Of a stretch of 64,000 nucleotides of DNA, positions 26,601-32,682 are shown piece after piece. Position numbers and translations under genes: made by a program. The number at the start of each line of letters is the position of its first letter. The first letter of the stretch is position 1. Source of the DNA: Roseococcus pinisoli (GTDB lineage Bacteria > Pseudomonadota > Alphaproteobacteria > Acetobacterales > Acetobacteraceae); contig NZ_JAHCDA010000002.1 in the NCBI RefSeq assembly GCF_018413645.1, positions 1,054,001-1,118,000 on the forward strand, written 5' to 3'. The notes under the pieces are model-generated. The model did no database searches and was not told the origin of the DNA. It saw only the letters and a list, made by a program, of their open reading frames with translations.

Positions 26601-26889
26601 CGATGGCAGCGGCGGAGGTGGGCGCGCCGGTCGCGAGCTTGACGTCGAGCGTGGTGCCGGCGGCGATGGCGGGACGCTCGACGGACAGCACCGCCATCTT
26701 CACCGAACCATCGGCGTAGCGTGTCTTCACATCGAGCTGAACCGCGTGGGAGACGCCGCCGAAATCGGCGGTGAGCGAAGAACCCTGGGGAACTTCACCG
26801 GGAAGGAAGACCTGGCCGAAGCTGGCCACTCCGGCCTGCAACGTCGAGATGCCAGCATTCTCGAAACCGAGACTAACAATGTCGGGCAA
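23671..26889 (-). CDS. putative secreted glycan-active protein: RIFT-barrel/toroid-like region plus CBM60-type modules
   Basis: A 1072-residue protein starting at TTG (ribosome site ggaga, 8 bases upstream) without a signal peptide. Residues 1-110 resemble the RIFT-barrel start of PcRGLX/YetA-like lyases (LDVKTRYADGSVKMAVLSVE). Residues 110-650 are rich in Trp/Tyr helix-like repeats (NQVRGAAWALREID, GEAHGWVPGNYG, PPWQQDYFAST) suggesting an alpha-toroid. A PGTDPGT linker (675-722) leads to two CBM60-like modules (about 728-835 and 845-960), each with FLNDAWGG and DTDRNL, and a partial third at the C-terminus (ADHNLYVEVV) ending GDAIFSF. Lack of a Sec signal and the nearby PrtD/HlyD genes suggest type I secretion. 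Residues 1-650 are paralogous to the lipoprotein at 44911-46947. Lyase or hydrolase activity on polysaccharide is inferred. Confidence 0.72.
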   Translation of the reverse strand: MPDIVSLGFENAGISTLQAGVASFGQVFLPGEVPQGSSLTADFGGVSHAVQLDVKTRYADGSVKMAVLSVERPAIAAGTTLDVKLATGAPTSAAAIELNQALSGHSFVVDLDIHGGSHVSVDVLDALQKAMAAGTASFWQQGELATQARVEVDLAGSQRLVFDVTAYKGGGFSVDAQFNNDGAMGASGGRVDYDLTVHMDGREAARETVSQAQYQNWHESFSSNAADGGQGTGDPSAGWLNIRHDVSHLQEAGVVAGYDLGLSVNPSLLAEYAAATQAAGWGDPLAMNGVSPYMPGTGGRADIGFTTLANTSWLISQDAHAAAYAMGQAEASGSVPWNFWDAANKTWLSTDDYPQLWTDGRGGTGTPGDANSGGLTQQVPDDTGWTVDVAHQPNLSFVPYVLTGERWMLDNLSAQAASNILGQYPPTRGGADDNVINENQVRGAAWALREIDEAAWTAPDGSPEQAYFQKASADNYAWLVSKIPEWTAQQGEAHGWVPGNYGAAGAMPPWQQDYFASTVIAAASRGNADALTFLNWQANFLVGRFTHAAEGFDQHDGAAYLIAISDTADGSAPYTTWAQIGEQTEARGWSNGDGWSQTQGDYAQLALATLAGIYRLTGSAEAKAAYDALMHDAPPFTGTSDYQRDPTYAIAGPDGSAPKPGVSPDHVGQVPVVTPPEPGNGSGEHPGTDPGTIPGTDPGTHPGTDPGTHPGTDPGTTPGKPEAGHPGDHVSLAVVLGAESWNGDPLAVIRVDGEEVFRGTVSAQHTAGGEKIDLGDYAADAAHKITVEFLNDAWGGSADTDRNLHVQAVLVNGVDTGQHQALLENGEADFAISPTSPGTTPPGQTEGGTAPSTGPDVLRLALSQDEWRGDAQYAVLVDGQEVSRGAVTASHAAGEQQFLELTGNFSDGEHAVTVRFLNDAWGGTADTDRNLYLDSASLNGVDLHFAASLFNEGDAAFSFSGAKAAAPVALAAADVSRILVSEDGHGVTAATPGEGAGQEVAATASQAQTEAEAIELQHSIDQGHDPAAASLQDGVGTAPADHNLYVEVVSSNEMEHHVQTPVPHQGDAIFSF
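24732..24838 (-). repeat. tandem PGTDPGT-encoding linker repeat
   Basis: Inside the CBM60 gene, imperfect 12- to 24-base repeats encode a Pro-Gly-Thr-Asp linker (units HPGTDPGT, IPGTDPGT, TPGK) of about 35 residues that separates the catalytic-like region from the binding modules. Such DNA is prone to slippage, so its length may vary between strains. Confidence 0.8.
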
Positions 26890-27249
26890 TGGATTCTCCG
26901 ATAGTTCTCACACAGCGGCGCTCATCTGCCCGCCAGACCGCCGAAACCAAAGCGAAGAATCATTAAATCCGACGACAAGAAATTTACCAAAACAAAAAAT
27001 TTATAATTACTTATAAACATCAAAATGATAAATAAAAAAATTCTTATCAATGATAAAACTCTATACGTCTTAAACTTCACTTTCTGTCAAAAATCTTTAC
27101 ATACCTGTATATTTAGCATAACAGGGAATGAACCACGATTTTGCCACATTCCAAAACCAGCAAGGTAGGCCGTCATTGCATGTCAACTCCCCTTCACTTC
27201 CATGATCACCCCTAGTGTTGGATGGATGGTTACAGGAAGAGGGAACGTT
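26890..27249 (-). other. very AT-rich regulatory region upstream of the CBM60 gene
   Basis: No gene is seen in these 360 bases. Bases 27001-27060 are only about 13 percent GC. On the minus strand a candidate promoter has TTGACA (27090-27085), a 19-base spacer and TATAGA (27065-27060), which would give a leader of about 165 bases before the TTG start at 26889. The spacer is longer than ideal, so this is tentative. The region also forms the 3' flank of the leftward glycosyltransferase operon. Confidence 0.4.
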
Positions 27250-28281
27250 TCAGTGGCGATCTCGTGGTTGAGCGCCCTCATCTCCCAAAGCAGGTAAGCT
27301 TAGCGGGCCGAGGCCGAAACTCTCTCGATATCCCTGCATCAAAGACCGGTCGGAGATGGGCTCGCCATCACGGCGCCGGCCGAAGAACCAGCATCCGCCC
27401 GCCGCATCCGCGCCGTTGGGCAGCCACCGGTCGAAACGCCGGAGGATTGGCGTCGCCATCAGCGACACCGCCCGCGCCCCCGCCCGCCACCAGTTCCGGG
27501 AAGAGACGGAGAGCAGCACACTCTGCAGCGCCCAGGCCGCGACGCTGCCGGTGCCCATCGCGACGCCGGCCGCCACCTCGTCGAAGTGACGGAAGAGGCG
27601 GCGATGGCCGATCGGCGTGAAGCGCGTGAAGTCGTAGGCGCCCATATGCACGGGCTGCAGGAAGGGCGTCACCGCATGGATGTATCCACCCGGCGCCAGG
27701 ACGCGATGGAACTCCGTCACGCAGCGCTGCGGATCCGCCACGTGCTCCAGCACCGCGACCGCCACCACCAGATCGAAGCTCGCATCCGGGAAAGGCAGGT
27801 CATGCGCGTCGGCGATGGTGTCGACGCCAGGCGCGAAGGCGACGTCGGTCTGGATGACGCAATCGCCCGGCCTGCCCAGCCGCAGGCCGCCCGAGCCCAC
27901 GACGAGGACGCGCGGGTCCTGATGGAGGCGCGCGACATAGGCCAGCGCGTCGTCCTGACCCGGATGCCGGATGGACGAAGGCGCCTCGGCGAGGCGCCGC
28001 ATCCACCGCCGCCAGAGCCGCCGCGGGCCGCTCGCGCGATCCGCGGCCCGCCCATAGGCCGCGCCCTCATAGCCAGGCCCTTCCGTGTAGTCGGCCACGG
28101 CGAAGACGGACCGCTCGTCATGGATGAGCACCGGGATGCCGCTGATCACCGGATAGGACTTGCCGCAATGCGTGCAGAATAGCGTCGACGCCCCTGGCAT
28201 GAGAGGCTGGCCGTCGCCGGGGCAATGCAGCGGGATCCCGCGCAGGGAGGCCGGGTTCGGCCGGCCGGTGCCACCATCCAT
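27250..28281 (-). CDS. SAM-dependent methyltransferase with Trm112-like N-terminus
   Basis: Class I methyltransferase of 343 residues, type 11. Residues 15-60 form a Trm112-like zinc-binding segment (LHCPGDGQPLMPG, then FCTHCGKSYPVISGIPVLI). The methyltransferase core follows with motif I VLVVGSGG, an acidic loop DVAFAPGVDTIADA, DLPFPDASFDLVVAVAVLEH and VLAPGGYIHAVTPF. The ATG at 28281 shares one base with the stop of the upstream glycosyltransferase (TGATG), showing it is the last gene of the leftward glycosyltransferase operon. It probably methylates a sugar of the exopolysaccharide or its lipid-linked precursor; the acceptor is not known. Confidence 0.88.
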   Translation of the reverse strand: MDGGTGRPNPASLRGIPLHCPGDGQPLMPGASTLFCTHCGKSYPVISGIPVLIHDERSVFAVADYTEGPGYEGAAYGRAADRASGPRRLWRRWMRRLAEAPSSIRHPGQDDALAYVARLHQDPRVLVVGSGGLRLGRPGDCVIQTDVAFAPGVDTIADAHDLPFPDASFDLVVAVAVLEHVADPQRCVTEFHRVLAPGGYIHAVTPFLQPVHMGAYDFTRFTPIGHRRLFRHFDEVAAGVAMGTGSVAAWALQSVLLSVSSRNWWRAGARAVSLMATPILRRFDRWLPNGADAAGGCWFFGRRRDGEPISDRSLMQGYRESFGLGPLSLPALGDEGAQPRDRH

Positions 28282-29435
28282 CAGGCGATCTCCCTGCCAT
28301 CCAGGAGGACGGCGTAGGACTGGAACATCGCCTCCTGGTCGAACTCCCGCTCCGCGCGGGCACGATTGGCCTCGCCGACGGCCAGGCGCAGCGCCGTATC
28401 CACCAGCAGGGCGTGCAGCGCCGCGGCGAAGGCGACATCGCTCAGCGCCGAGACCTGCCCCAGATTCTCGGGCGCCAGCATGGCGCGGACGTCGCCCACA
28501 TCGGTCGTGGCCACGGCCAGGCCGCTCGCCATCGCCTCGAGGATCGAGAAGGGCATCTGCTCCGTGCTCGACGACAGGGCGAAGAGGTCGAAGGCGCGAT
28601 AGGCCGCGGCGGGATCGGGCATGGCGCCCACGAACCGCACGCGATCCCCGAGGCCCAACTCCTCCGCGAGGCTTTCGAGCGATGGCCGCTGCGGGCCGTC
28701 GCCAATGATGGCGAGGCGGAACGGCGTTCCGGACTTCATCACCAAGGCACAGGCGCGCAGAAGCCGGTCGAGCGCCTTTTCGGGCCGCAGGGCCGCGACC
28801 GTCCCGATGACCGGCCCCTCGCCCGGAATGTCGAGCGGCGCCACCGGCCCGTCGGGGCTGAACCGCGCCAGGTCGATGCCATTGGGAATGTAGCGAAGGG
28901 CCCCGGGCGGCAGCCCCCACTCCTCCTGCGCCAGGCGCAGCAGCCGCGTGGAGGGCAGGATCACCGTGCTGCGCCGCAGGGCCCATTGGCGCGCCAGCAC
29001 GCGGCGGCGCAGCTGCGTCACCGCCTCCTCCGGGCCAAAGCCGTCCTCCATGTGCAGATGGCGGATGCCAGGCGGCAGGCGATTGGCGATCGCCCATTCC
29101 ATGCTGCCCCAATTGCCGGTCACCAGCACATCCGGTCGCCATTCGCGCAGCAACTGCCAGATGCGCCAGATCCGCTGCGGCATCGTGCAGCGGGAGAGGT
29201 CGGGCGCGGGGATCATGGTCAGGGGCACGCCCGTCCCGATCCGCTCGGCGCAGGCATCGTCGCCGTTCAACGAGAGCACGCCGTGCCGCCAGCGCCCCTG
29301 GAACCGGTTGGCGAGCGCGGCGAAGCGGACCTGCGCGCCGCCGACGGCGAAGCTCGGCAGGACGTGAAGCACGCGCGGCACGTCGAAACGGCTTGCGAGT
29401 TCCTGCATCAGGCCGGGTCCCGTCGGCAGATCCAT
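28281..29435 (-). CDS. family 4 glycosyltransferase
   Basis: Cytoplasmic GT-B glycosyltransferase of 384 residues, likely adding a sugar to the exopolysaccharide repeat unit. The N-terminal fold opens RVLHVLPSFAVGGAQVRFAA, the linker has RYIPNGIDLARFSPDG, and the donor-binding domain has VIGTVAALRPEKALDRLL and the E-x7-E region SSSTEQMPFSILEAMASGLA. The start at 29435 shares one base with the previous stop (TGATG). It sits in a run of five leftward polysaccharide genes. Similar proteins are described as PEP-CTERM/EpsH1-associated sugar transferases, but I cannot assign a named subfamily with certainty. Confidence 0.9.
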   Translation of the reverse strand: MDLPTGPGLMQELASRFDVPRVLHVLPSFAVGGAQVRFAALANRFQGRWRHGVLSLNGDDACAERIGTGVPLTMIPAPDLSRCTMPQRIWRIWQLLREWRPDVLVTGNWGSMEWAIANRLPPGIRHLHMEDGFGPEEAVTQLRRRVLARQWALRRSTVILPSTRLLRLAQEEWGLPPGALRYIPNGIDLARFSPDGPVAPLDIPGEGPVIGTVAALRPEKALDRLLRACALVMKSGTPFRLAIIGDGPQRPSLESLAEELGLGDRVRFVGAMPDPAAAYRAFDLFALSSSTEQMPFSILEAMASGLAVATTDVGDVRAMLAPENLGQVSALSDVAFAAALHALLVDTALRLAVGEANRARAEREFDQEAMFQSYAVLLDGREIA

Positions 29436-30619
29436 CACGGACGTCCCGCGAGCGGCAGGCGCGCGCGGCGCGGCCGTCCGCGACCGAGCGCCGCGATCTC
29501 GGCCTCCGCGATGGCCACCACGCGGCGCGCATTGCCCTCCCAGGTCAGGTCGCGGCGCAGCACCTCCCCGCGGGCGGCGGCGCCCAGGCGCGCGCGCAGC
29601 CCGGCCGAGGAGGCCAGCCGATGCACCGCCTGCCAGAGCCCGCGCGGATCCCTGGGGTCGAAGAGCAGCGCCGTTCGCCCCTCCTCCAGCACCTCGCGGA
29701 TATTGGGCTGGTCGGGCGCCACGATCGCACGCCCGGCGGCCATGTACTCGAAGACCTTCAGCGGCGAGGCATAGGGCACCGAGGCCGGCTGCAGGGCCAC
29801 GTCGAAGCCCGCGACGAGGGCCGGGATGCGCTCGCGCTCGGCCAAGCCGGTGAAGCTCACGCGGTCGGCGATGCCGAGCTCCCGCGCCTGGCGCTCCAGG
29901 CTCGCCCGCGCCGGCCCGTCGCCGACCACGACGAGCGAGAGCGCCGGCGGCCCCTGCCACTCGGCCATGCCGCGCAGAACGCCGTCCAGCCCGTGCCAGT
30001 CGCGCACGAAGCCCACGAAGCCGAGCACGAGCGGGTCACGCTCCGCGATCGCCGGCGGTTCGGGAAATTCGTCGAGATGGATGCCGTTCGGAACCACGGC
30101 GATGCGCTCCCGCGCGACGCCGCCCGCCAGCAGCCGGCCGGCCAGCACCTCGGTCACGGGCAATGCGCGATGGGCGCCCCGCCAGGCCAGCCGCTCGATC
30201 CAGGCGGCGAGGCGCGGCAGGCCCAGACCGCCGAAGCGCGCCCGTTCCTCCGCCAGCGGCGCATTGACCTCCAGCAGCAGCGGGATGTCCCGCAGCCAGG
30301 ACACGATGCGCCCGGCCAGATGGTAGAGATTGGCCCTTTCGTAGATCACGTCGGGCTGGAATTCGGCCGCCGCGCGCGCGAGGCGCCAGGTGGCCGGCAG
30401 CGCATAGGCGAGCTCCGCCAGCTCGGCGACGCCGCGCGGCAGGGCTCGGCGGAGGCGGCCGACCCAGGGGCTGTCCCCGCCCAGCTGCGCCTGGTCGTAG
30501 CTCGCGGGACCGACGAGGCGCACCTCGTGGCCCTGGGCGCGCAACGCGCCGACCATGGCGTCCAGATGCACGCCCTGCCCGTCGCGCGAGGCGATGCGGT
30601 GGCTGTAGAGGATCTTCAT
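29435..30619 (-). CDS. family 4 glycosyltransferase
   Basis: GT-B enzyme of 394 residues, beginning MKILYSHRIASRDGQGVHLD, with a typical glycine-rich acceptor loop. The acceptor domain has DVIYERANLYHLAG, the donor domain VPNGIHLDEFPEPP, LGFVGFVRDWHGLDG and the C-terminal site YASPLKVFEYMAAGRAIVAP. The start overlaps the upstream GNAT-like gene (stop at 30616) by four bases, and its stop shares a base with the next start, so all are translationally coupled. It should transfer a sugar onto a lipid-linked intermediate; donor and linkage are unknown. Confidence 0.9.
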   Translation of the reverse strand: MKILYSHRIASRDGQGVHLDAMVGALRAQGHEVRLVGPASYDQAQLGGDSPWVGRLRRALPRGVAELAELAYALPATWRLARAAAEFQPDVIYERANLYHLAGRIVSWLRDIPLLLEVNAPLAEERARFGGLGLPRLAAWIERLAWRGAHRALPVTEVLAGRLLAGGVARERIAVVPNGIHLDEFPEPPAIAERDPLVLGFVGFVRDWHGLDGVLRGMAEWQGPPALSLVVVGDGPARASLERQARELGIADRVSFTGLAERERIPALVAGFDVALQPASVPYASPLKVFEYMAAGRAIVAPDQPNIREVLEEGRTALLFDPRDPRGLWQAVHRLASSAGLRARLGAAARGEVLRRDLTWEGNARRVVAIAEAEIAALGRGRPRRARLPLAGRP

Positions 30620-31725
30620 GCGCCGCGTCCCAGCAAGGTCGAAAGCCGGTGCCGCGCCACCGCGGCGAGCCCGGCCGGATGCCAGGCATGCGCCAGGACC
30701 GCGCCCATGCGCTGCCGGCGGCGCGAGGCCCAGAGGCGCTTATAGGCATCGTCGCCCCGGCCGAAATCGAGCTCCCGCACGCCGTCGCGCTCGATGAGGC
30801 TCCGGATCATGAGGGCGGTCAGCGCGGTGCCGGGCGAGGCGCCGCGCGCGGCCTCGACATGGCAGAGCTTCAGCACCCAGGCGCGCCCGCCCGAGACCAG
30901 CCAGTATTGGGCGGCCACCGCGCGGCCGTCCGGCTCGCGCAGCAGGCCGAGGCGCAGCACGCCCTGCCCCGCCGCCGCGCGCATCAGCACGGCATCGAAG
31001 CCCGGCGAGGGTTCCGGCGGCTTCCAGCTCGCCGCGCGCACCTCTTCATAGGCGGCGATGCCCGTGCCCAGGGCGGTGCCCGGCGCGTCCAGCAGCTCGA
31101 AGCGGAAATCCCGTGCGGCGCGGCGCAGCTTGCGCTGGATGGTGTTGCGCAGCTCCGAAGGCCGGTCGGCCAGGTAGCTCGCCCAGCCGGTATCGGCCGC
31201 CAGCGGCTCGTGCCAATTGCCGAAATGGCGATAGGCCAGGACCGAGATGCCTGCCTCGGCGACGCCTTCCAGGAAGGCCTCCAGGCCCGGCGCGGCGGGA
31301 TCCATCGCCTCCAGCCGCAGCGGCGGCCGGCCGCGCAGCCAGGCGCCGAAGCCGCGCCCGGCGCCATGCACCGTCGCTTCCTCGCCGGACGCCGGAAGCG
31401 GCCGCCATTCGAGCGTATAGGGCGTCGTGAGGGAACCGAGCGGGCCGGGCCCACGCCGCAGCGGCACCAGGGCCGCGCCGTCGCCGATCACGGCGAGCTC
31501 CGCCGCCGCATTCCGGGGCAGTGCCTGGGCGAGCGTGGCGTCGTACCAAAGGCGCGAGGCGAAGATGTCGCCGCCATCGACCGGCGCCAGGAAGGGCTCC
31601 GCCCAATCGGGCATGGCGCGGAGCGGCGCCCCATGCAGCCGGACGGACGAGGCCGGAAGCGCGCGCCTCGCCCTCTCCTTCGCCCTGGGGGCCATCGGAA
31701 GCGCCGGCTGCTTTTCCGCCGCCAT
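30616..31725 (-). CDS. GNAT/FemAB-like protein (BioF2-like acyltransferase domain)
   Basis: Protein of about 369 residues with the paired GNAT fold seen in FemAB-like and CelD/BioF2-like proteins common in exosortase-associated polysaccharide loci. Useful landmarks are the basic helix LRNTIQRKLRRAARDFRFEL and then the second domain VAAQYWLVSGGRAWVLKLCH and ELDFGRGDDAYKRLWAS, a characteristic ending of this family. The start at 31725 (MAAEKQPALP) was chosen because an earlier in-frame ATG at 31860 lies inside the upstream gene; the true start could be slightly different. It may transfer an acyl or aminoacyl group to the polysaccharide; no substrate can be read. Confidence 0.78.
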   Translation of the reverse strand: MAAEKQPALPMAPRAKERARRALPASSVRLHGAPLRAMPDWAEPFLAPVDGGDIFASRLWYDATLAQALPRNAAAELAVIGDGAALVPLRRGPGPLGSLTTPYTLEWRPLPASGEEATVHGAGRGFGAWLRGRPPLRLEAMDPAAPGLEAFLEGVAEAGISVLAYRHFGNWHEPLAADTGWASYLADRPSELRNTIQRKLRRAARDFRFELLDAPGTALGTGIAAYEEVRAASWKPPEPSPGFDAVLMRAAAGQGVLRLGLLREPDGRAVAAQYWLVSGGRAWVLKLCHVEAARGASPGTALTALMIRSLIERDGVRELDFGRGDDAYKRLWASRRRQRMGAVLAHAWHPAGLAAVARHRLSTLLGRGA

Positions 31726-31783
31726 GCTCAAGACACGGCCTTTGCGCTGGCAGGCGCCGTCCGGTCGGGCAGAGGCGGGGGTG

Positions 31784-32674
31784 TCATGCGGCAGCGTCCT
31801 CGATCTTTCGGCAGGAATGGGACGTGTGCAGGAAGCAAGATGTGAGCCACCTGAATTCAACTGGAATGCCAGCGACTTGGCGCGAGTTGCGCGGCGGGCG
31901 CGGCGGATCCGTAAATTTTGCCGACACCCCCTCTGCCGGGTCGTCCCGCAGCATGTAGACGAGCCGGCCGAGCCATTCGCGCAGGGCGAACCAACTTTCG
32001 GCCATGCGGTCCGGCCGGGGCGCGAGGTCGGACCAGCTGCCTCGCGGCCGGTCCTCGATCCGGACGGGCCGTGCGTAGACGGGGAAGCCGGCCCGCCCGA
32101 AGGCCTCCATCGCCCGCGCCATGTGCCAGGAATGCGTAACGAGGAGCGCCGCGCCCATCCCGCTCTCCCGCAGCATGGCGGCCGAGAGCAGCGCGTTGTC
32201 GCGGGTGTCCCGCGCGCGCGGCTCGACCCAGCGCACCGGGATGAGGAAATCGTCCTTCAGGCTGCGCGCCATCAGGGTCGCGAGCGGCGGCTCGCCGGGG
32301 CCGAGGACCCCTCCGGTGACCAGGATGGGCAGGCCTGTCGCGCGATGCAGAGCGGCCCCGGCGCGCAGACGCTCCAGCGTGAGCGACCCCGGCTCGTCGC
32401 CCGCCCGGCCATGCGCGACGTCGCCGCCCAGGATGATGATCGCCGTGGCATCGCCGGCCGGCTGGTTCATCGGCACCCCACGCTCCAGCGAGGCGATGAG
32501 CAGCCCCGCGACCAGCGGCGTCGCCATCGCGAAGAGGCCGAGCGCGCAGATGGCGGCGAGGAGCCCCGCCCAGGCGGCGCCCCGCCAGGCCAGCAGCCCG
32601 CAGAGCAGGATCAGCCCGGCCAGCAGCAAGGGCGGCAGCAGGAGCGCCGGCAACAGGCCCTGGAGAACGGCCAT
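31784..32674 (-). CDS. YdcF/ElyC-like DUF218 membrane protein
   Basis: Inner-membrane protein of about 296 residues. Two N-terminal hydrophobic segments (LLPALLLPPLLLAGLILLCG and AGLLAAICALGLFAMATPLV) precede a DUF218 domain with ATAIIILGGDVAHGR, TLERLRAGAALHRATGLPIL, VTGGVLGPGEPPLA and VTHSWHMARAMEAF. DUF218 proteins such as ElyC and SanA affect envelope polysaccharide and lipid-carrier use. The ATG at 32674 is used here; a GTG at 32686 that overlaps the upstream stop (GTGA) is an equal alternative. The last 40 residues look unconserved. Confidence 0.82.
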   Translation of the reverse strand: MAVLQGLLPALLLPPLLLAGLILLCGLLAWRGAAWAGLLAAICALGLFAMATPLVAGLLIASLERGVPMNQPAGDATAIIILGGDVAHGRAGDEPGSLTLERLRAGAALHRATGLPILVTGGVLGPGEPPLATLMARSLKDDFLIPVRWVEPRARDTRDNALLSAAMLRESGMGAALLVTHSWHMARAMEAFGRAGFPVYARPVRIEDRPRGSWSDLAPRPDRMAESWFALREWLGRLVYMLRDDPAEGVSAKFTDPPRPPRNSRQVAGIPVEFRWLTSCFLHTSHSCRKIEDAAA

Positions 32675-32682
32675 CACCCCAT

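Noticed and set aside
23764-26904. A 1046-codon rightward open frame opposite the CBM60 protein
   Set aside because: It is the antisense shadow of a protein with recognisable domains and a paralogue; its composition is Arg/Gly/His-rich with no domain signs.
29532-29960. Extended N-termini of the GT4 and methyltransferase genes in the leftward operon
   Set aside because: The extra sequence overlaps upstream genes; TGATG start-stop junctions at 28281 and 29435 give the natural starts.
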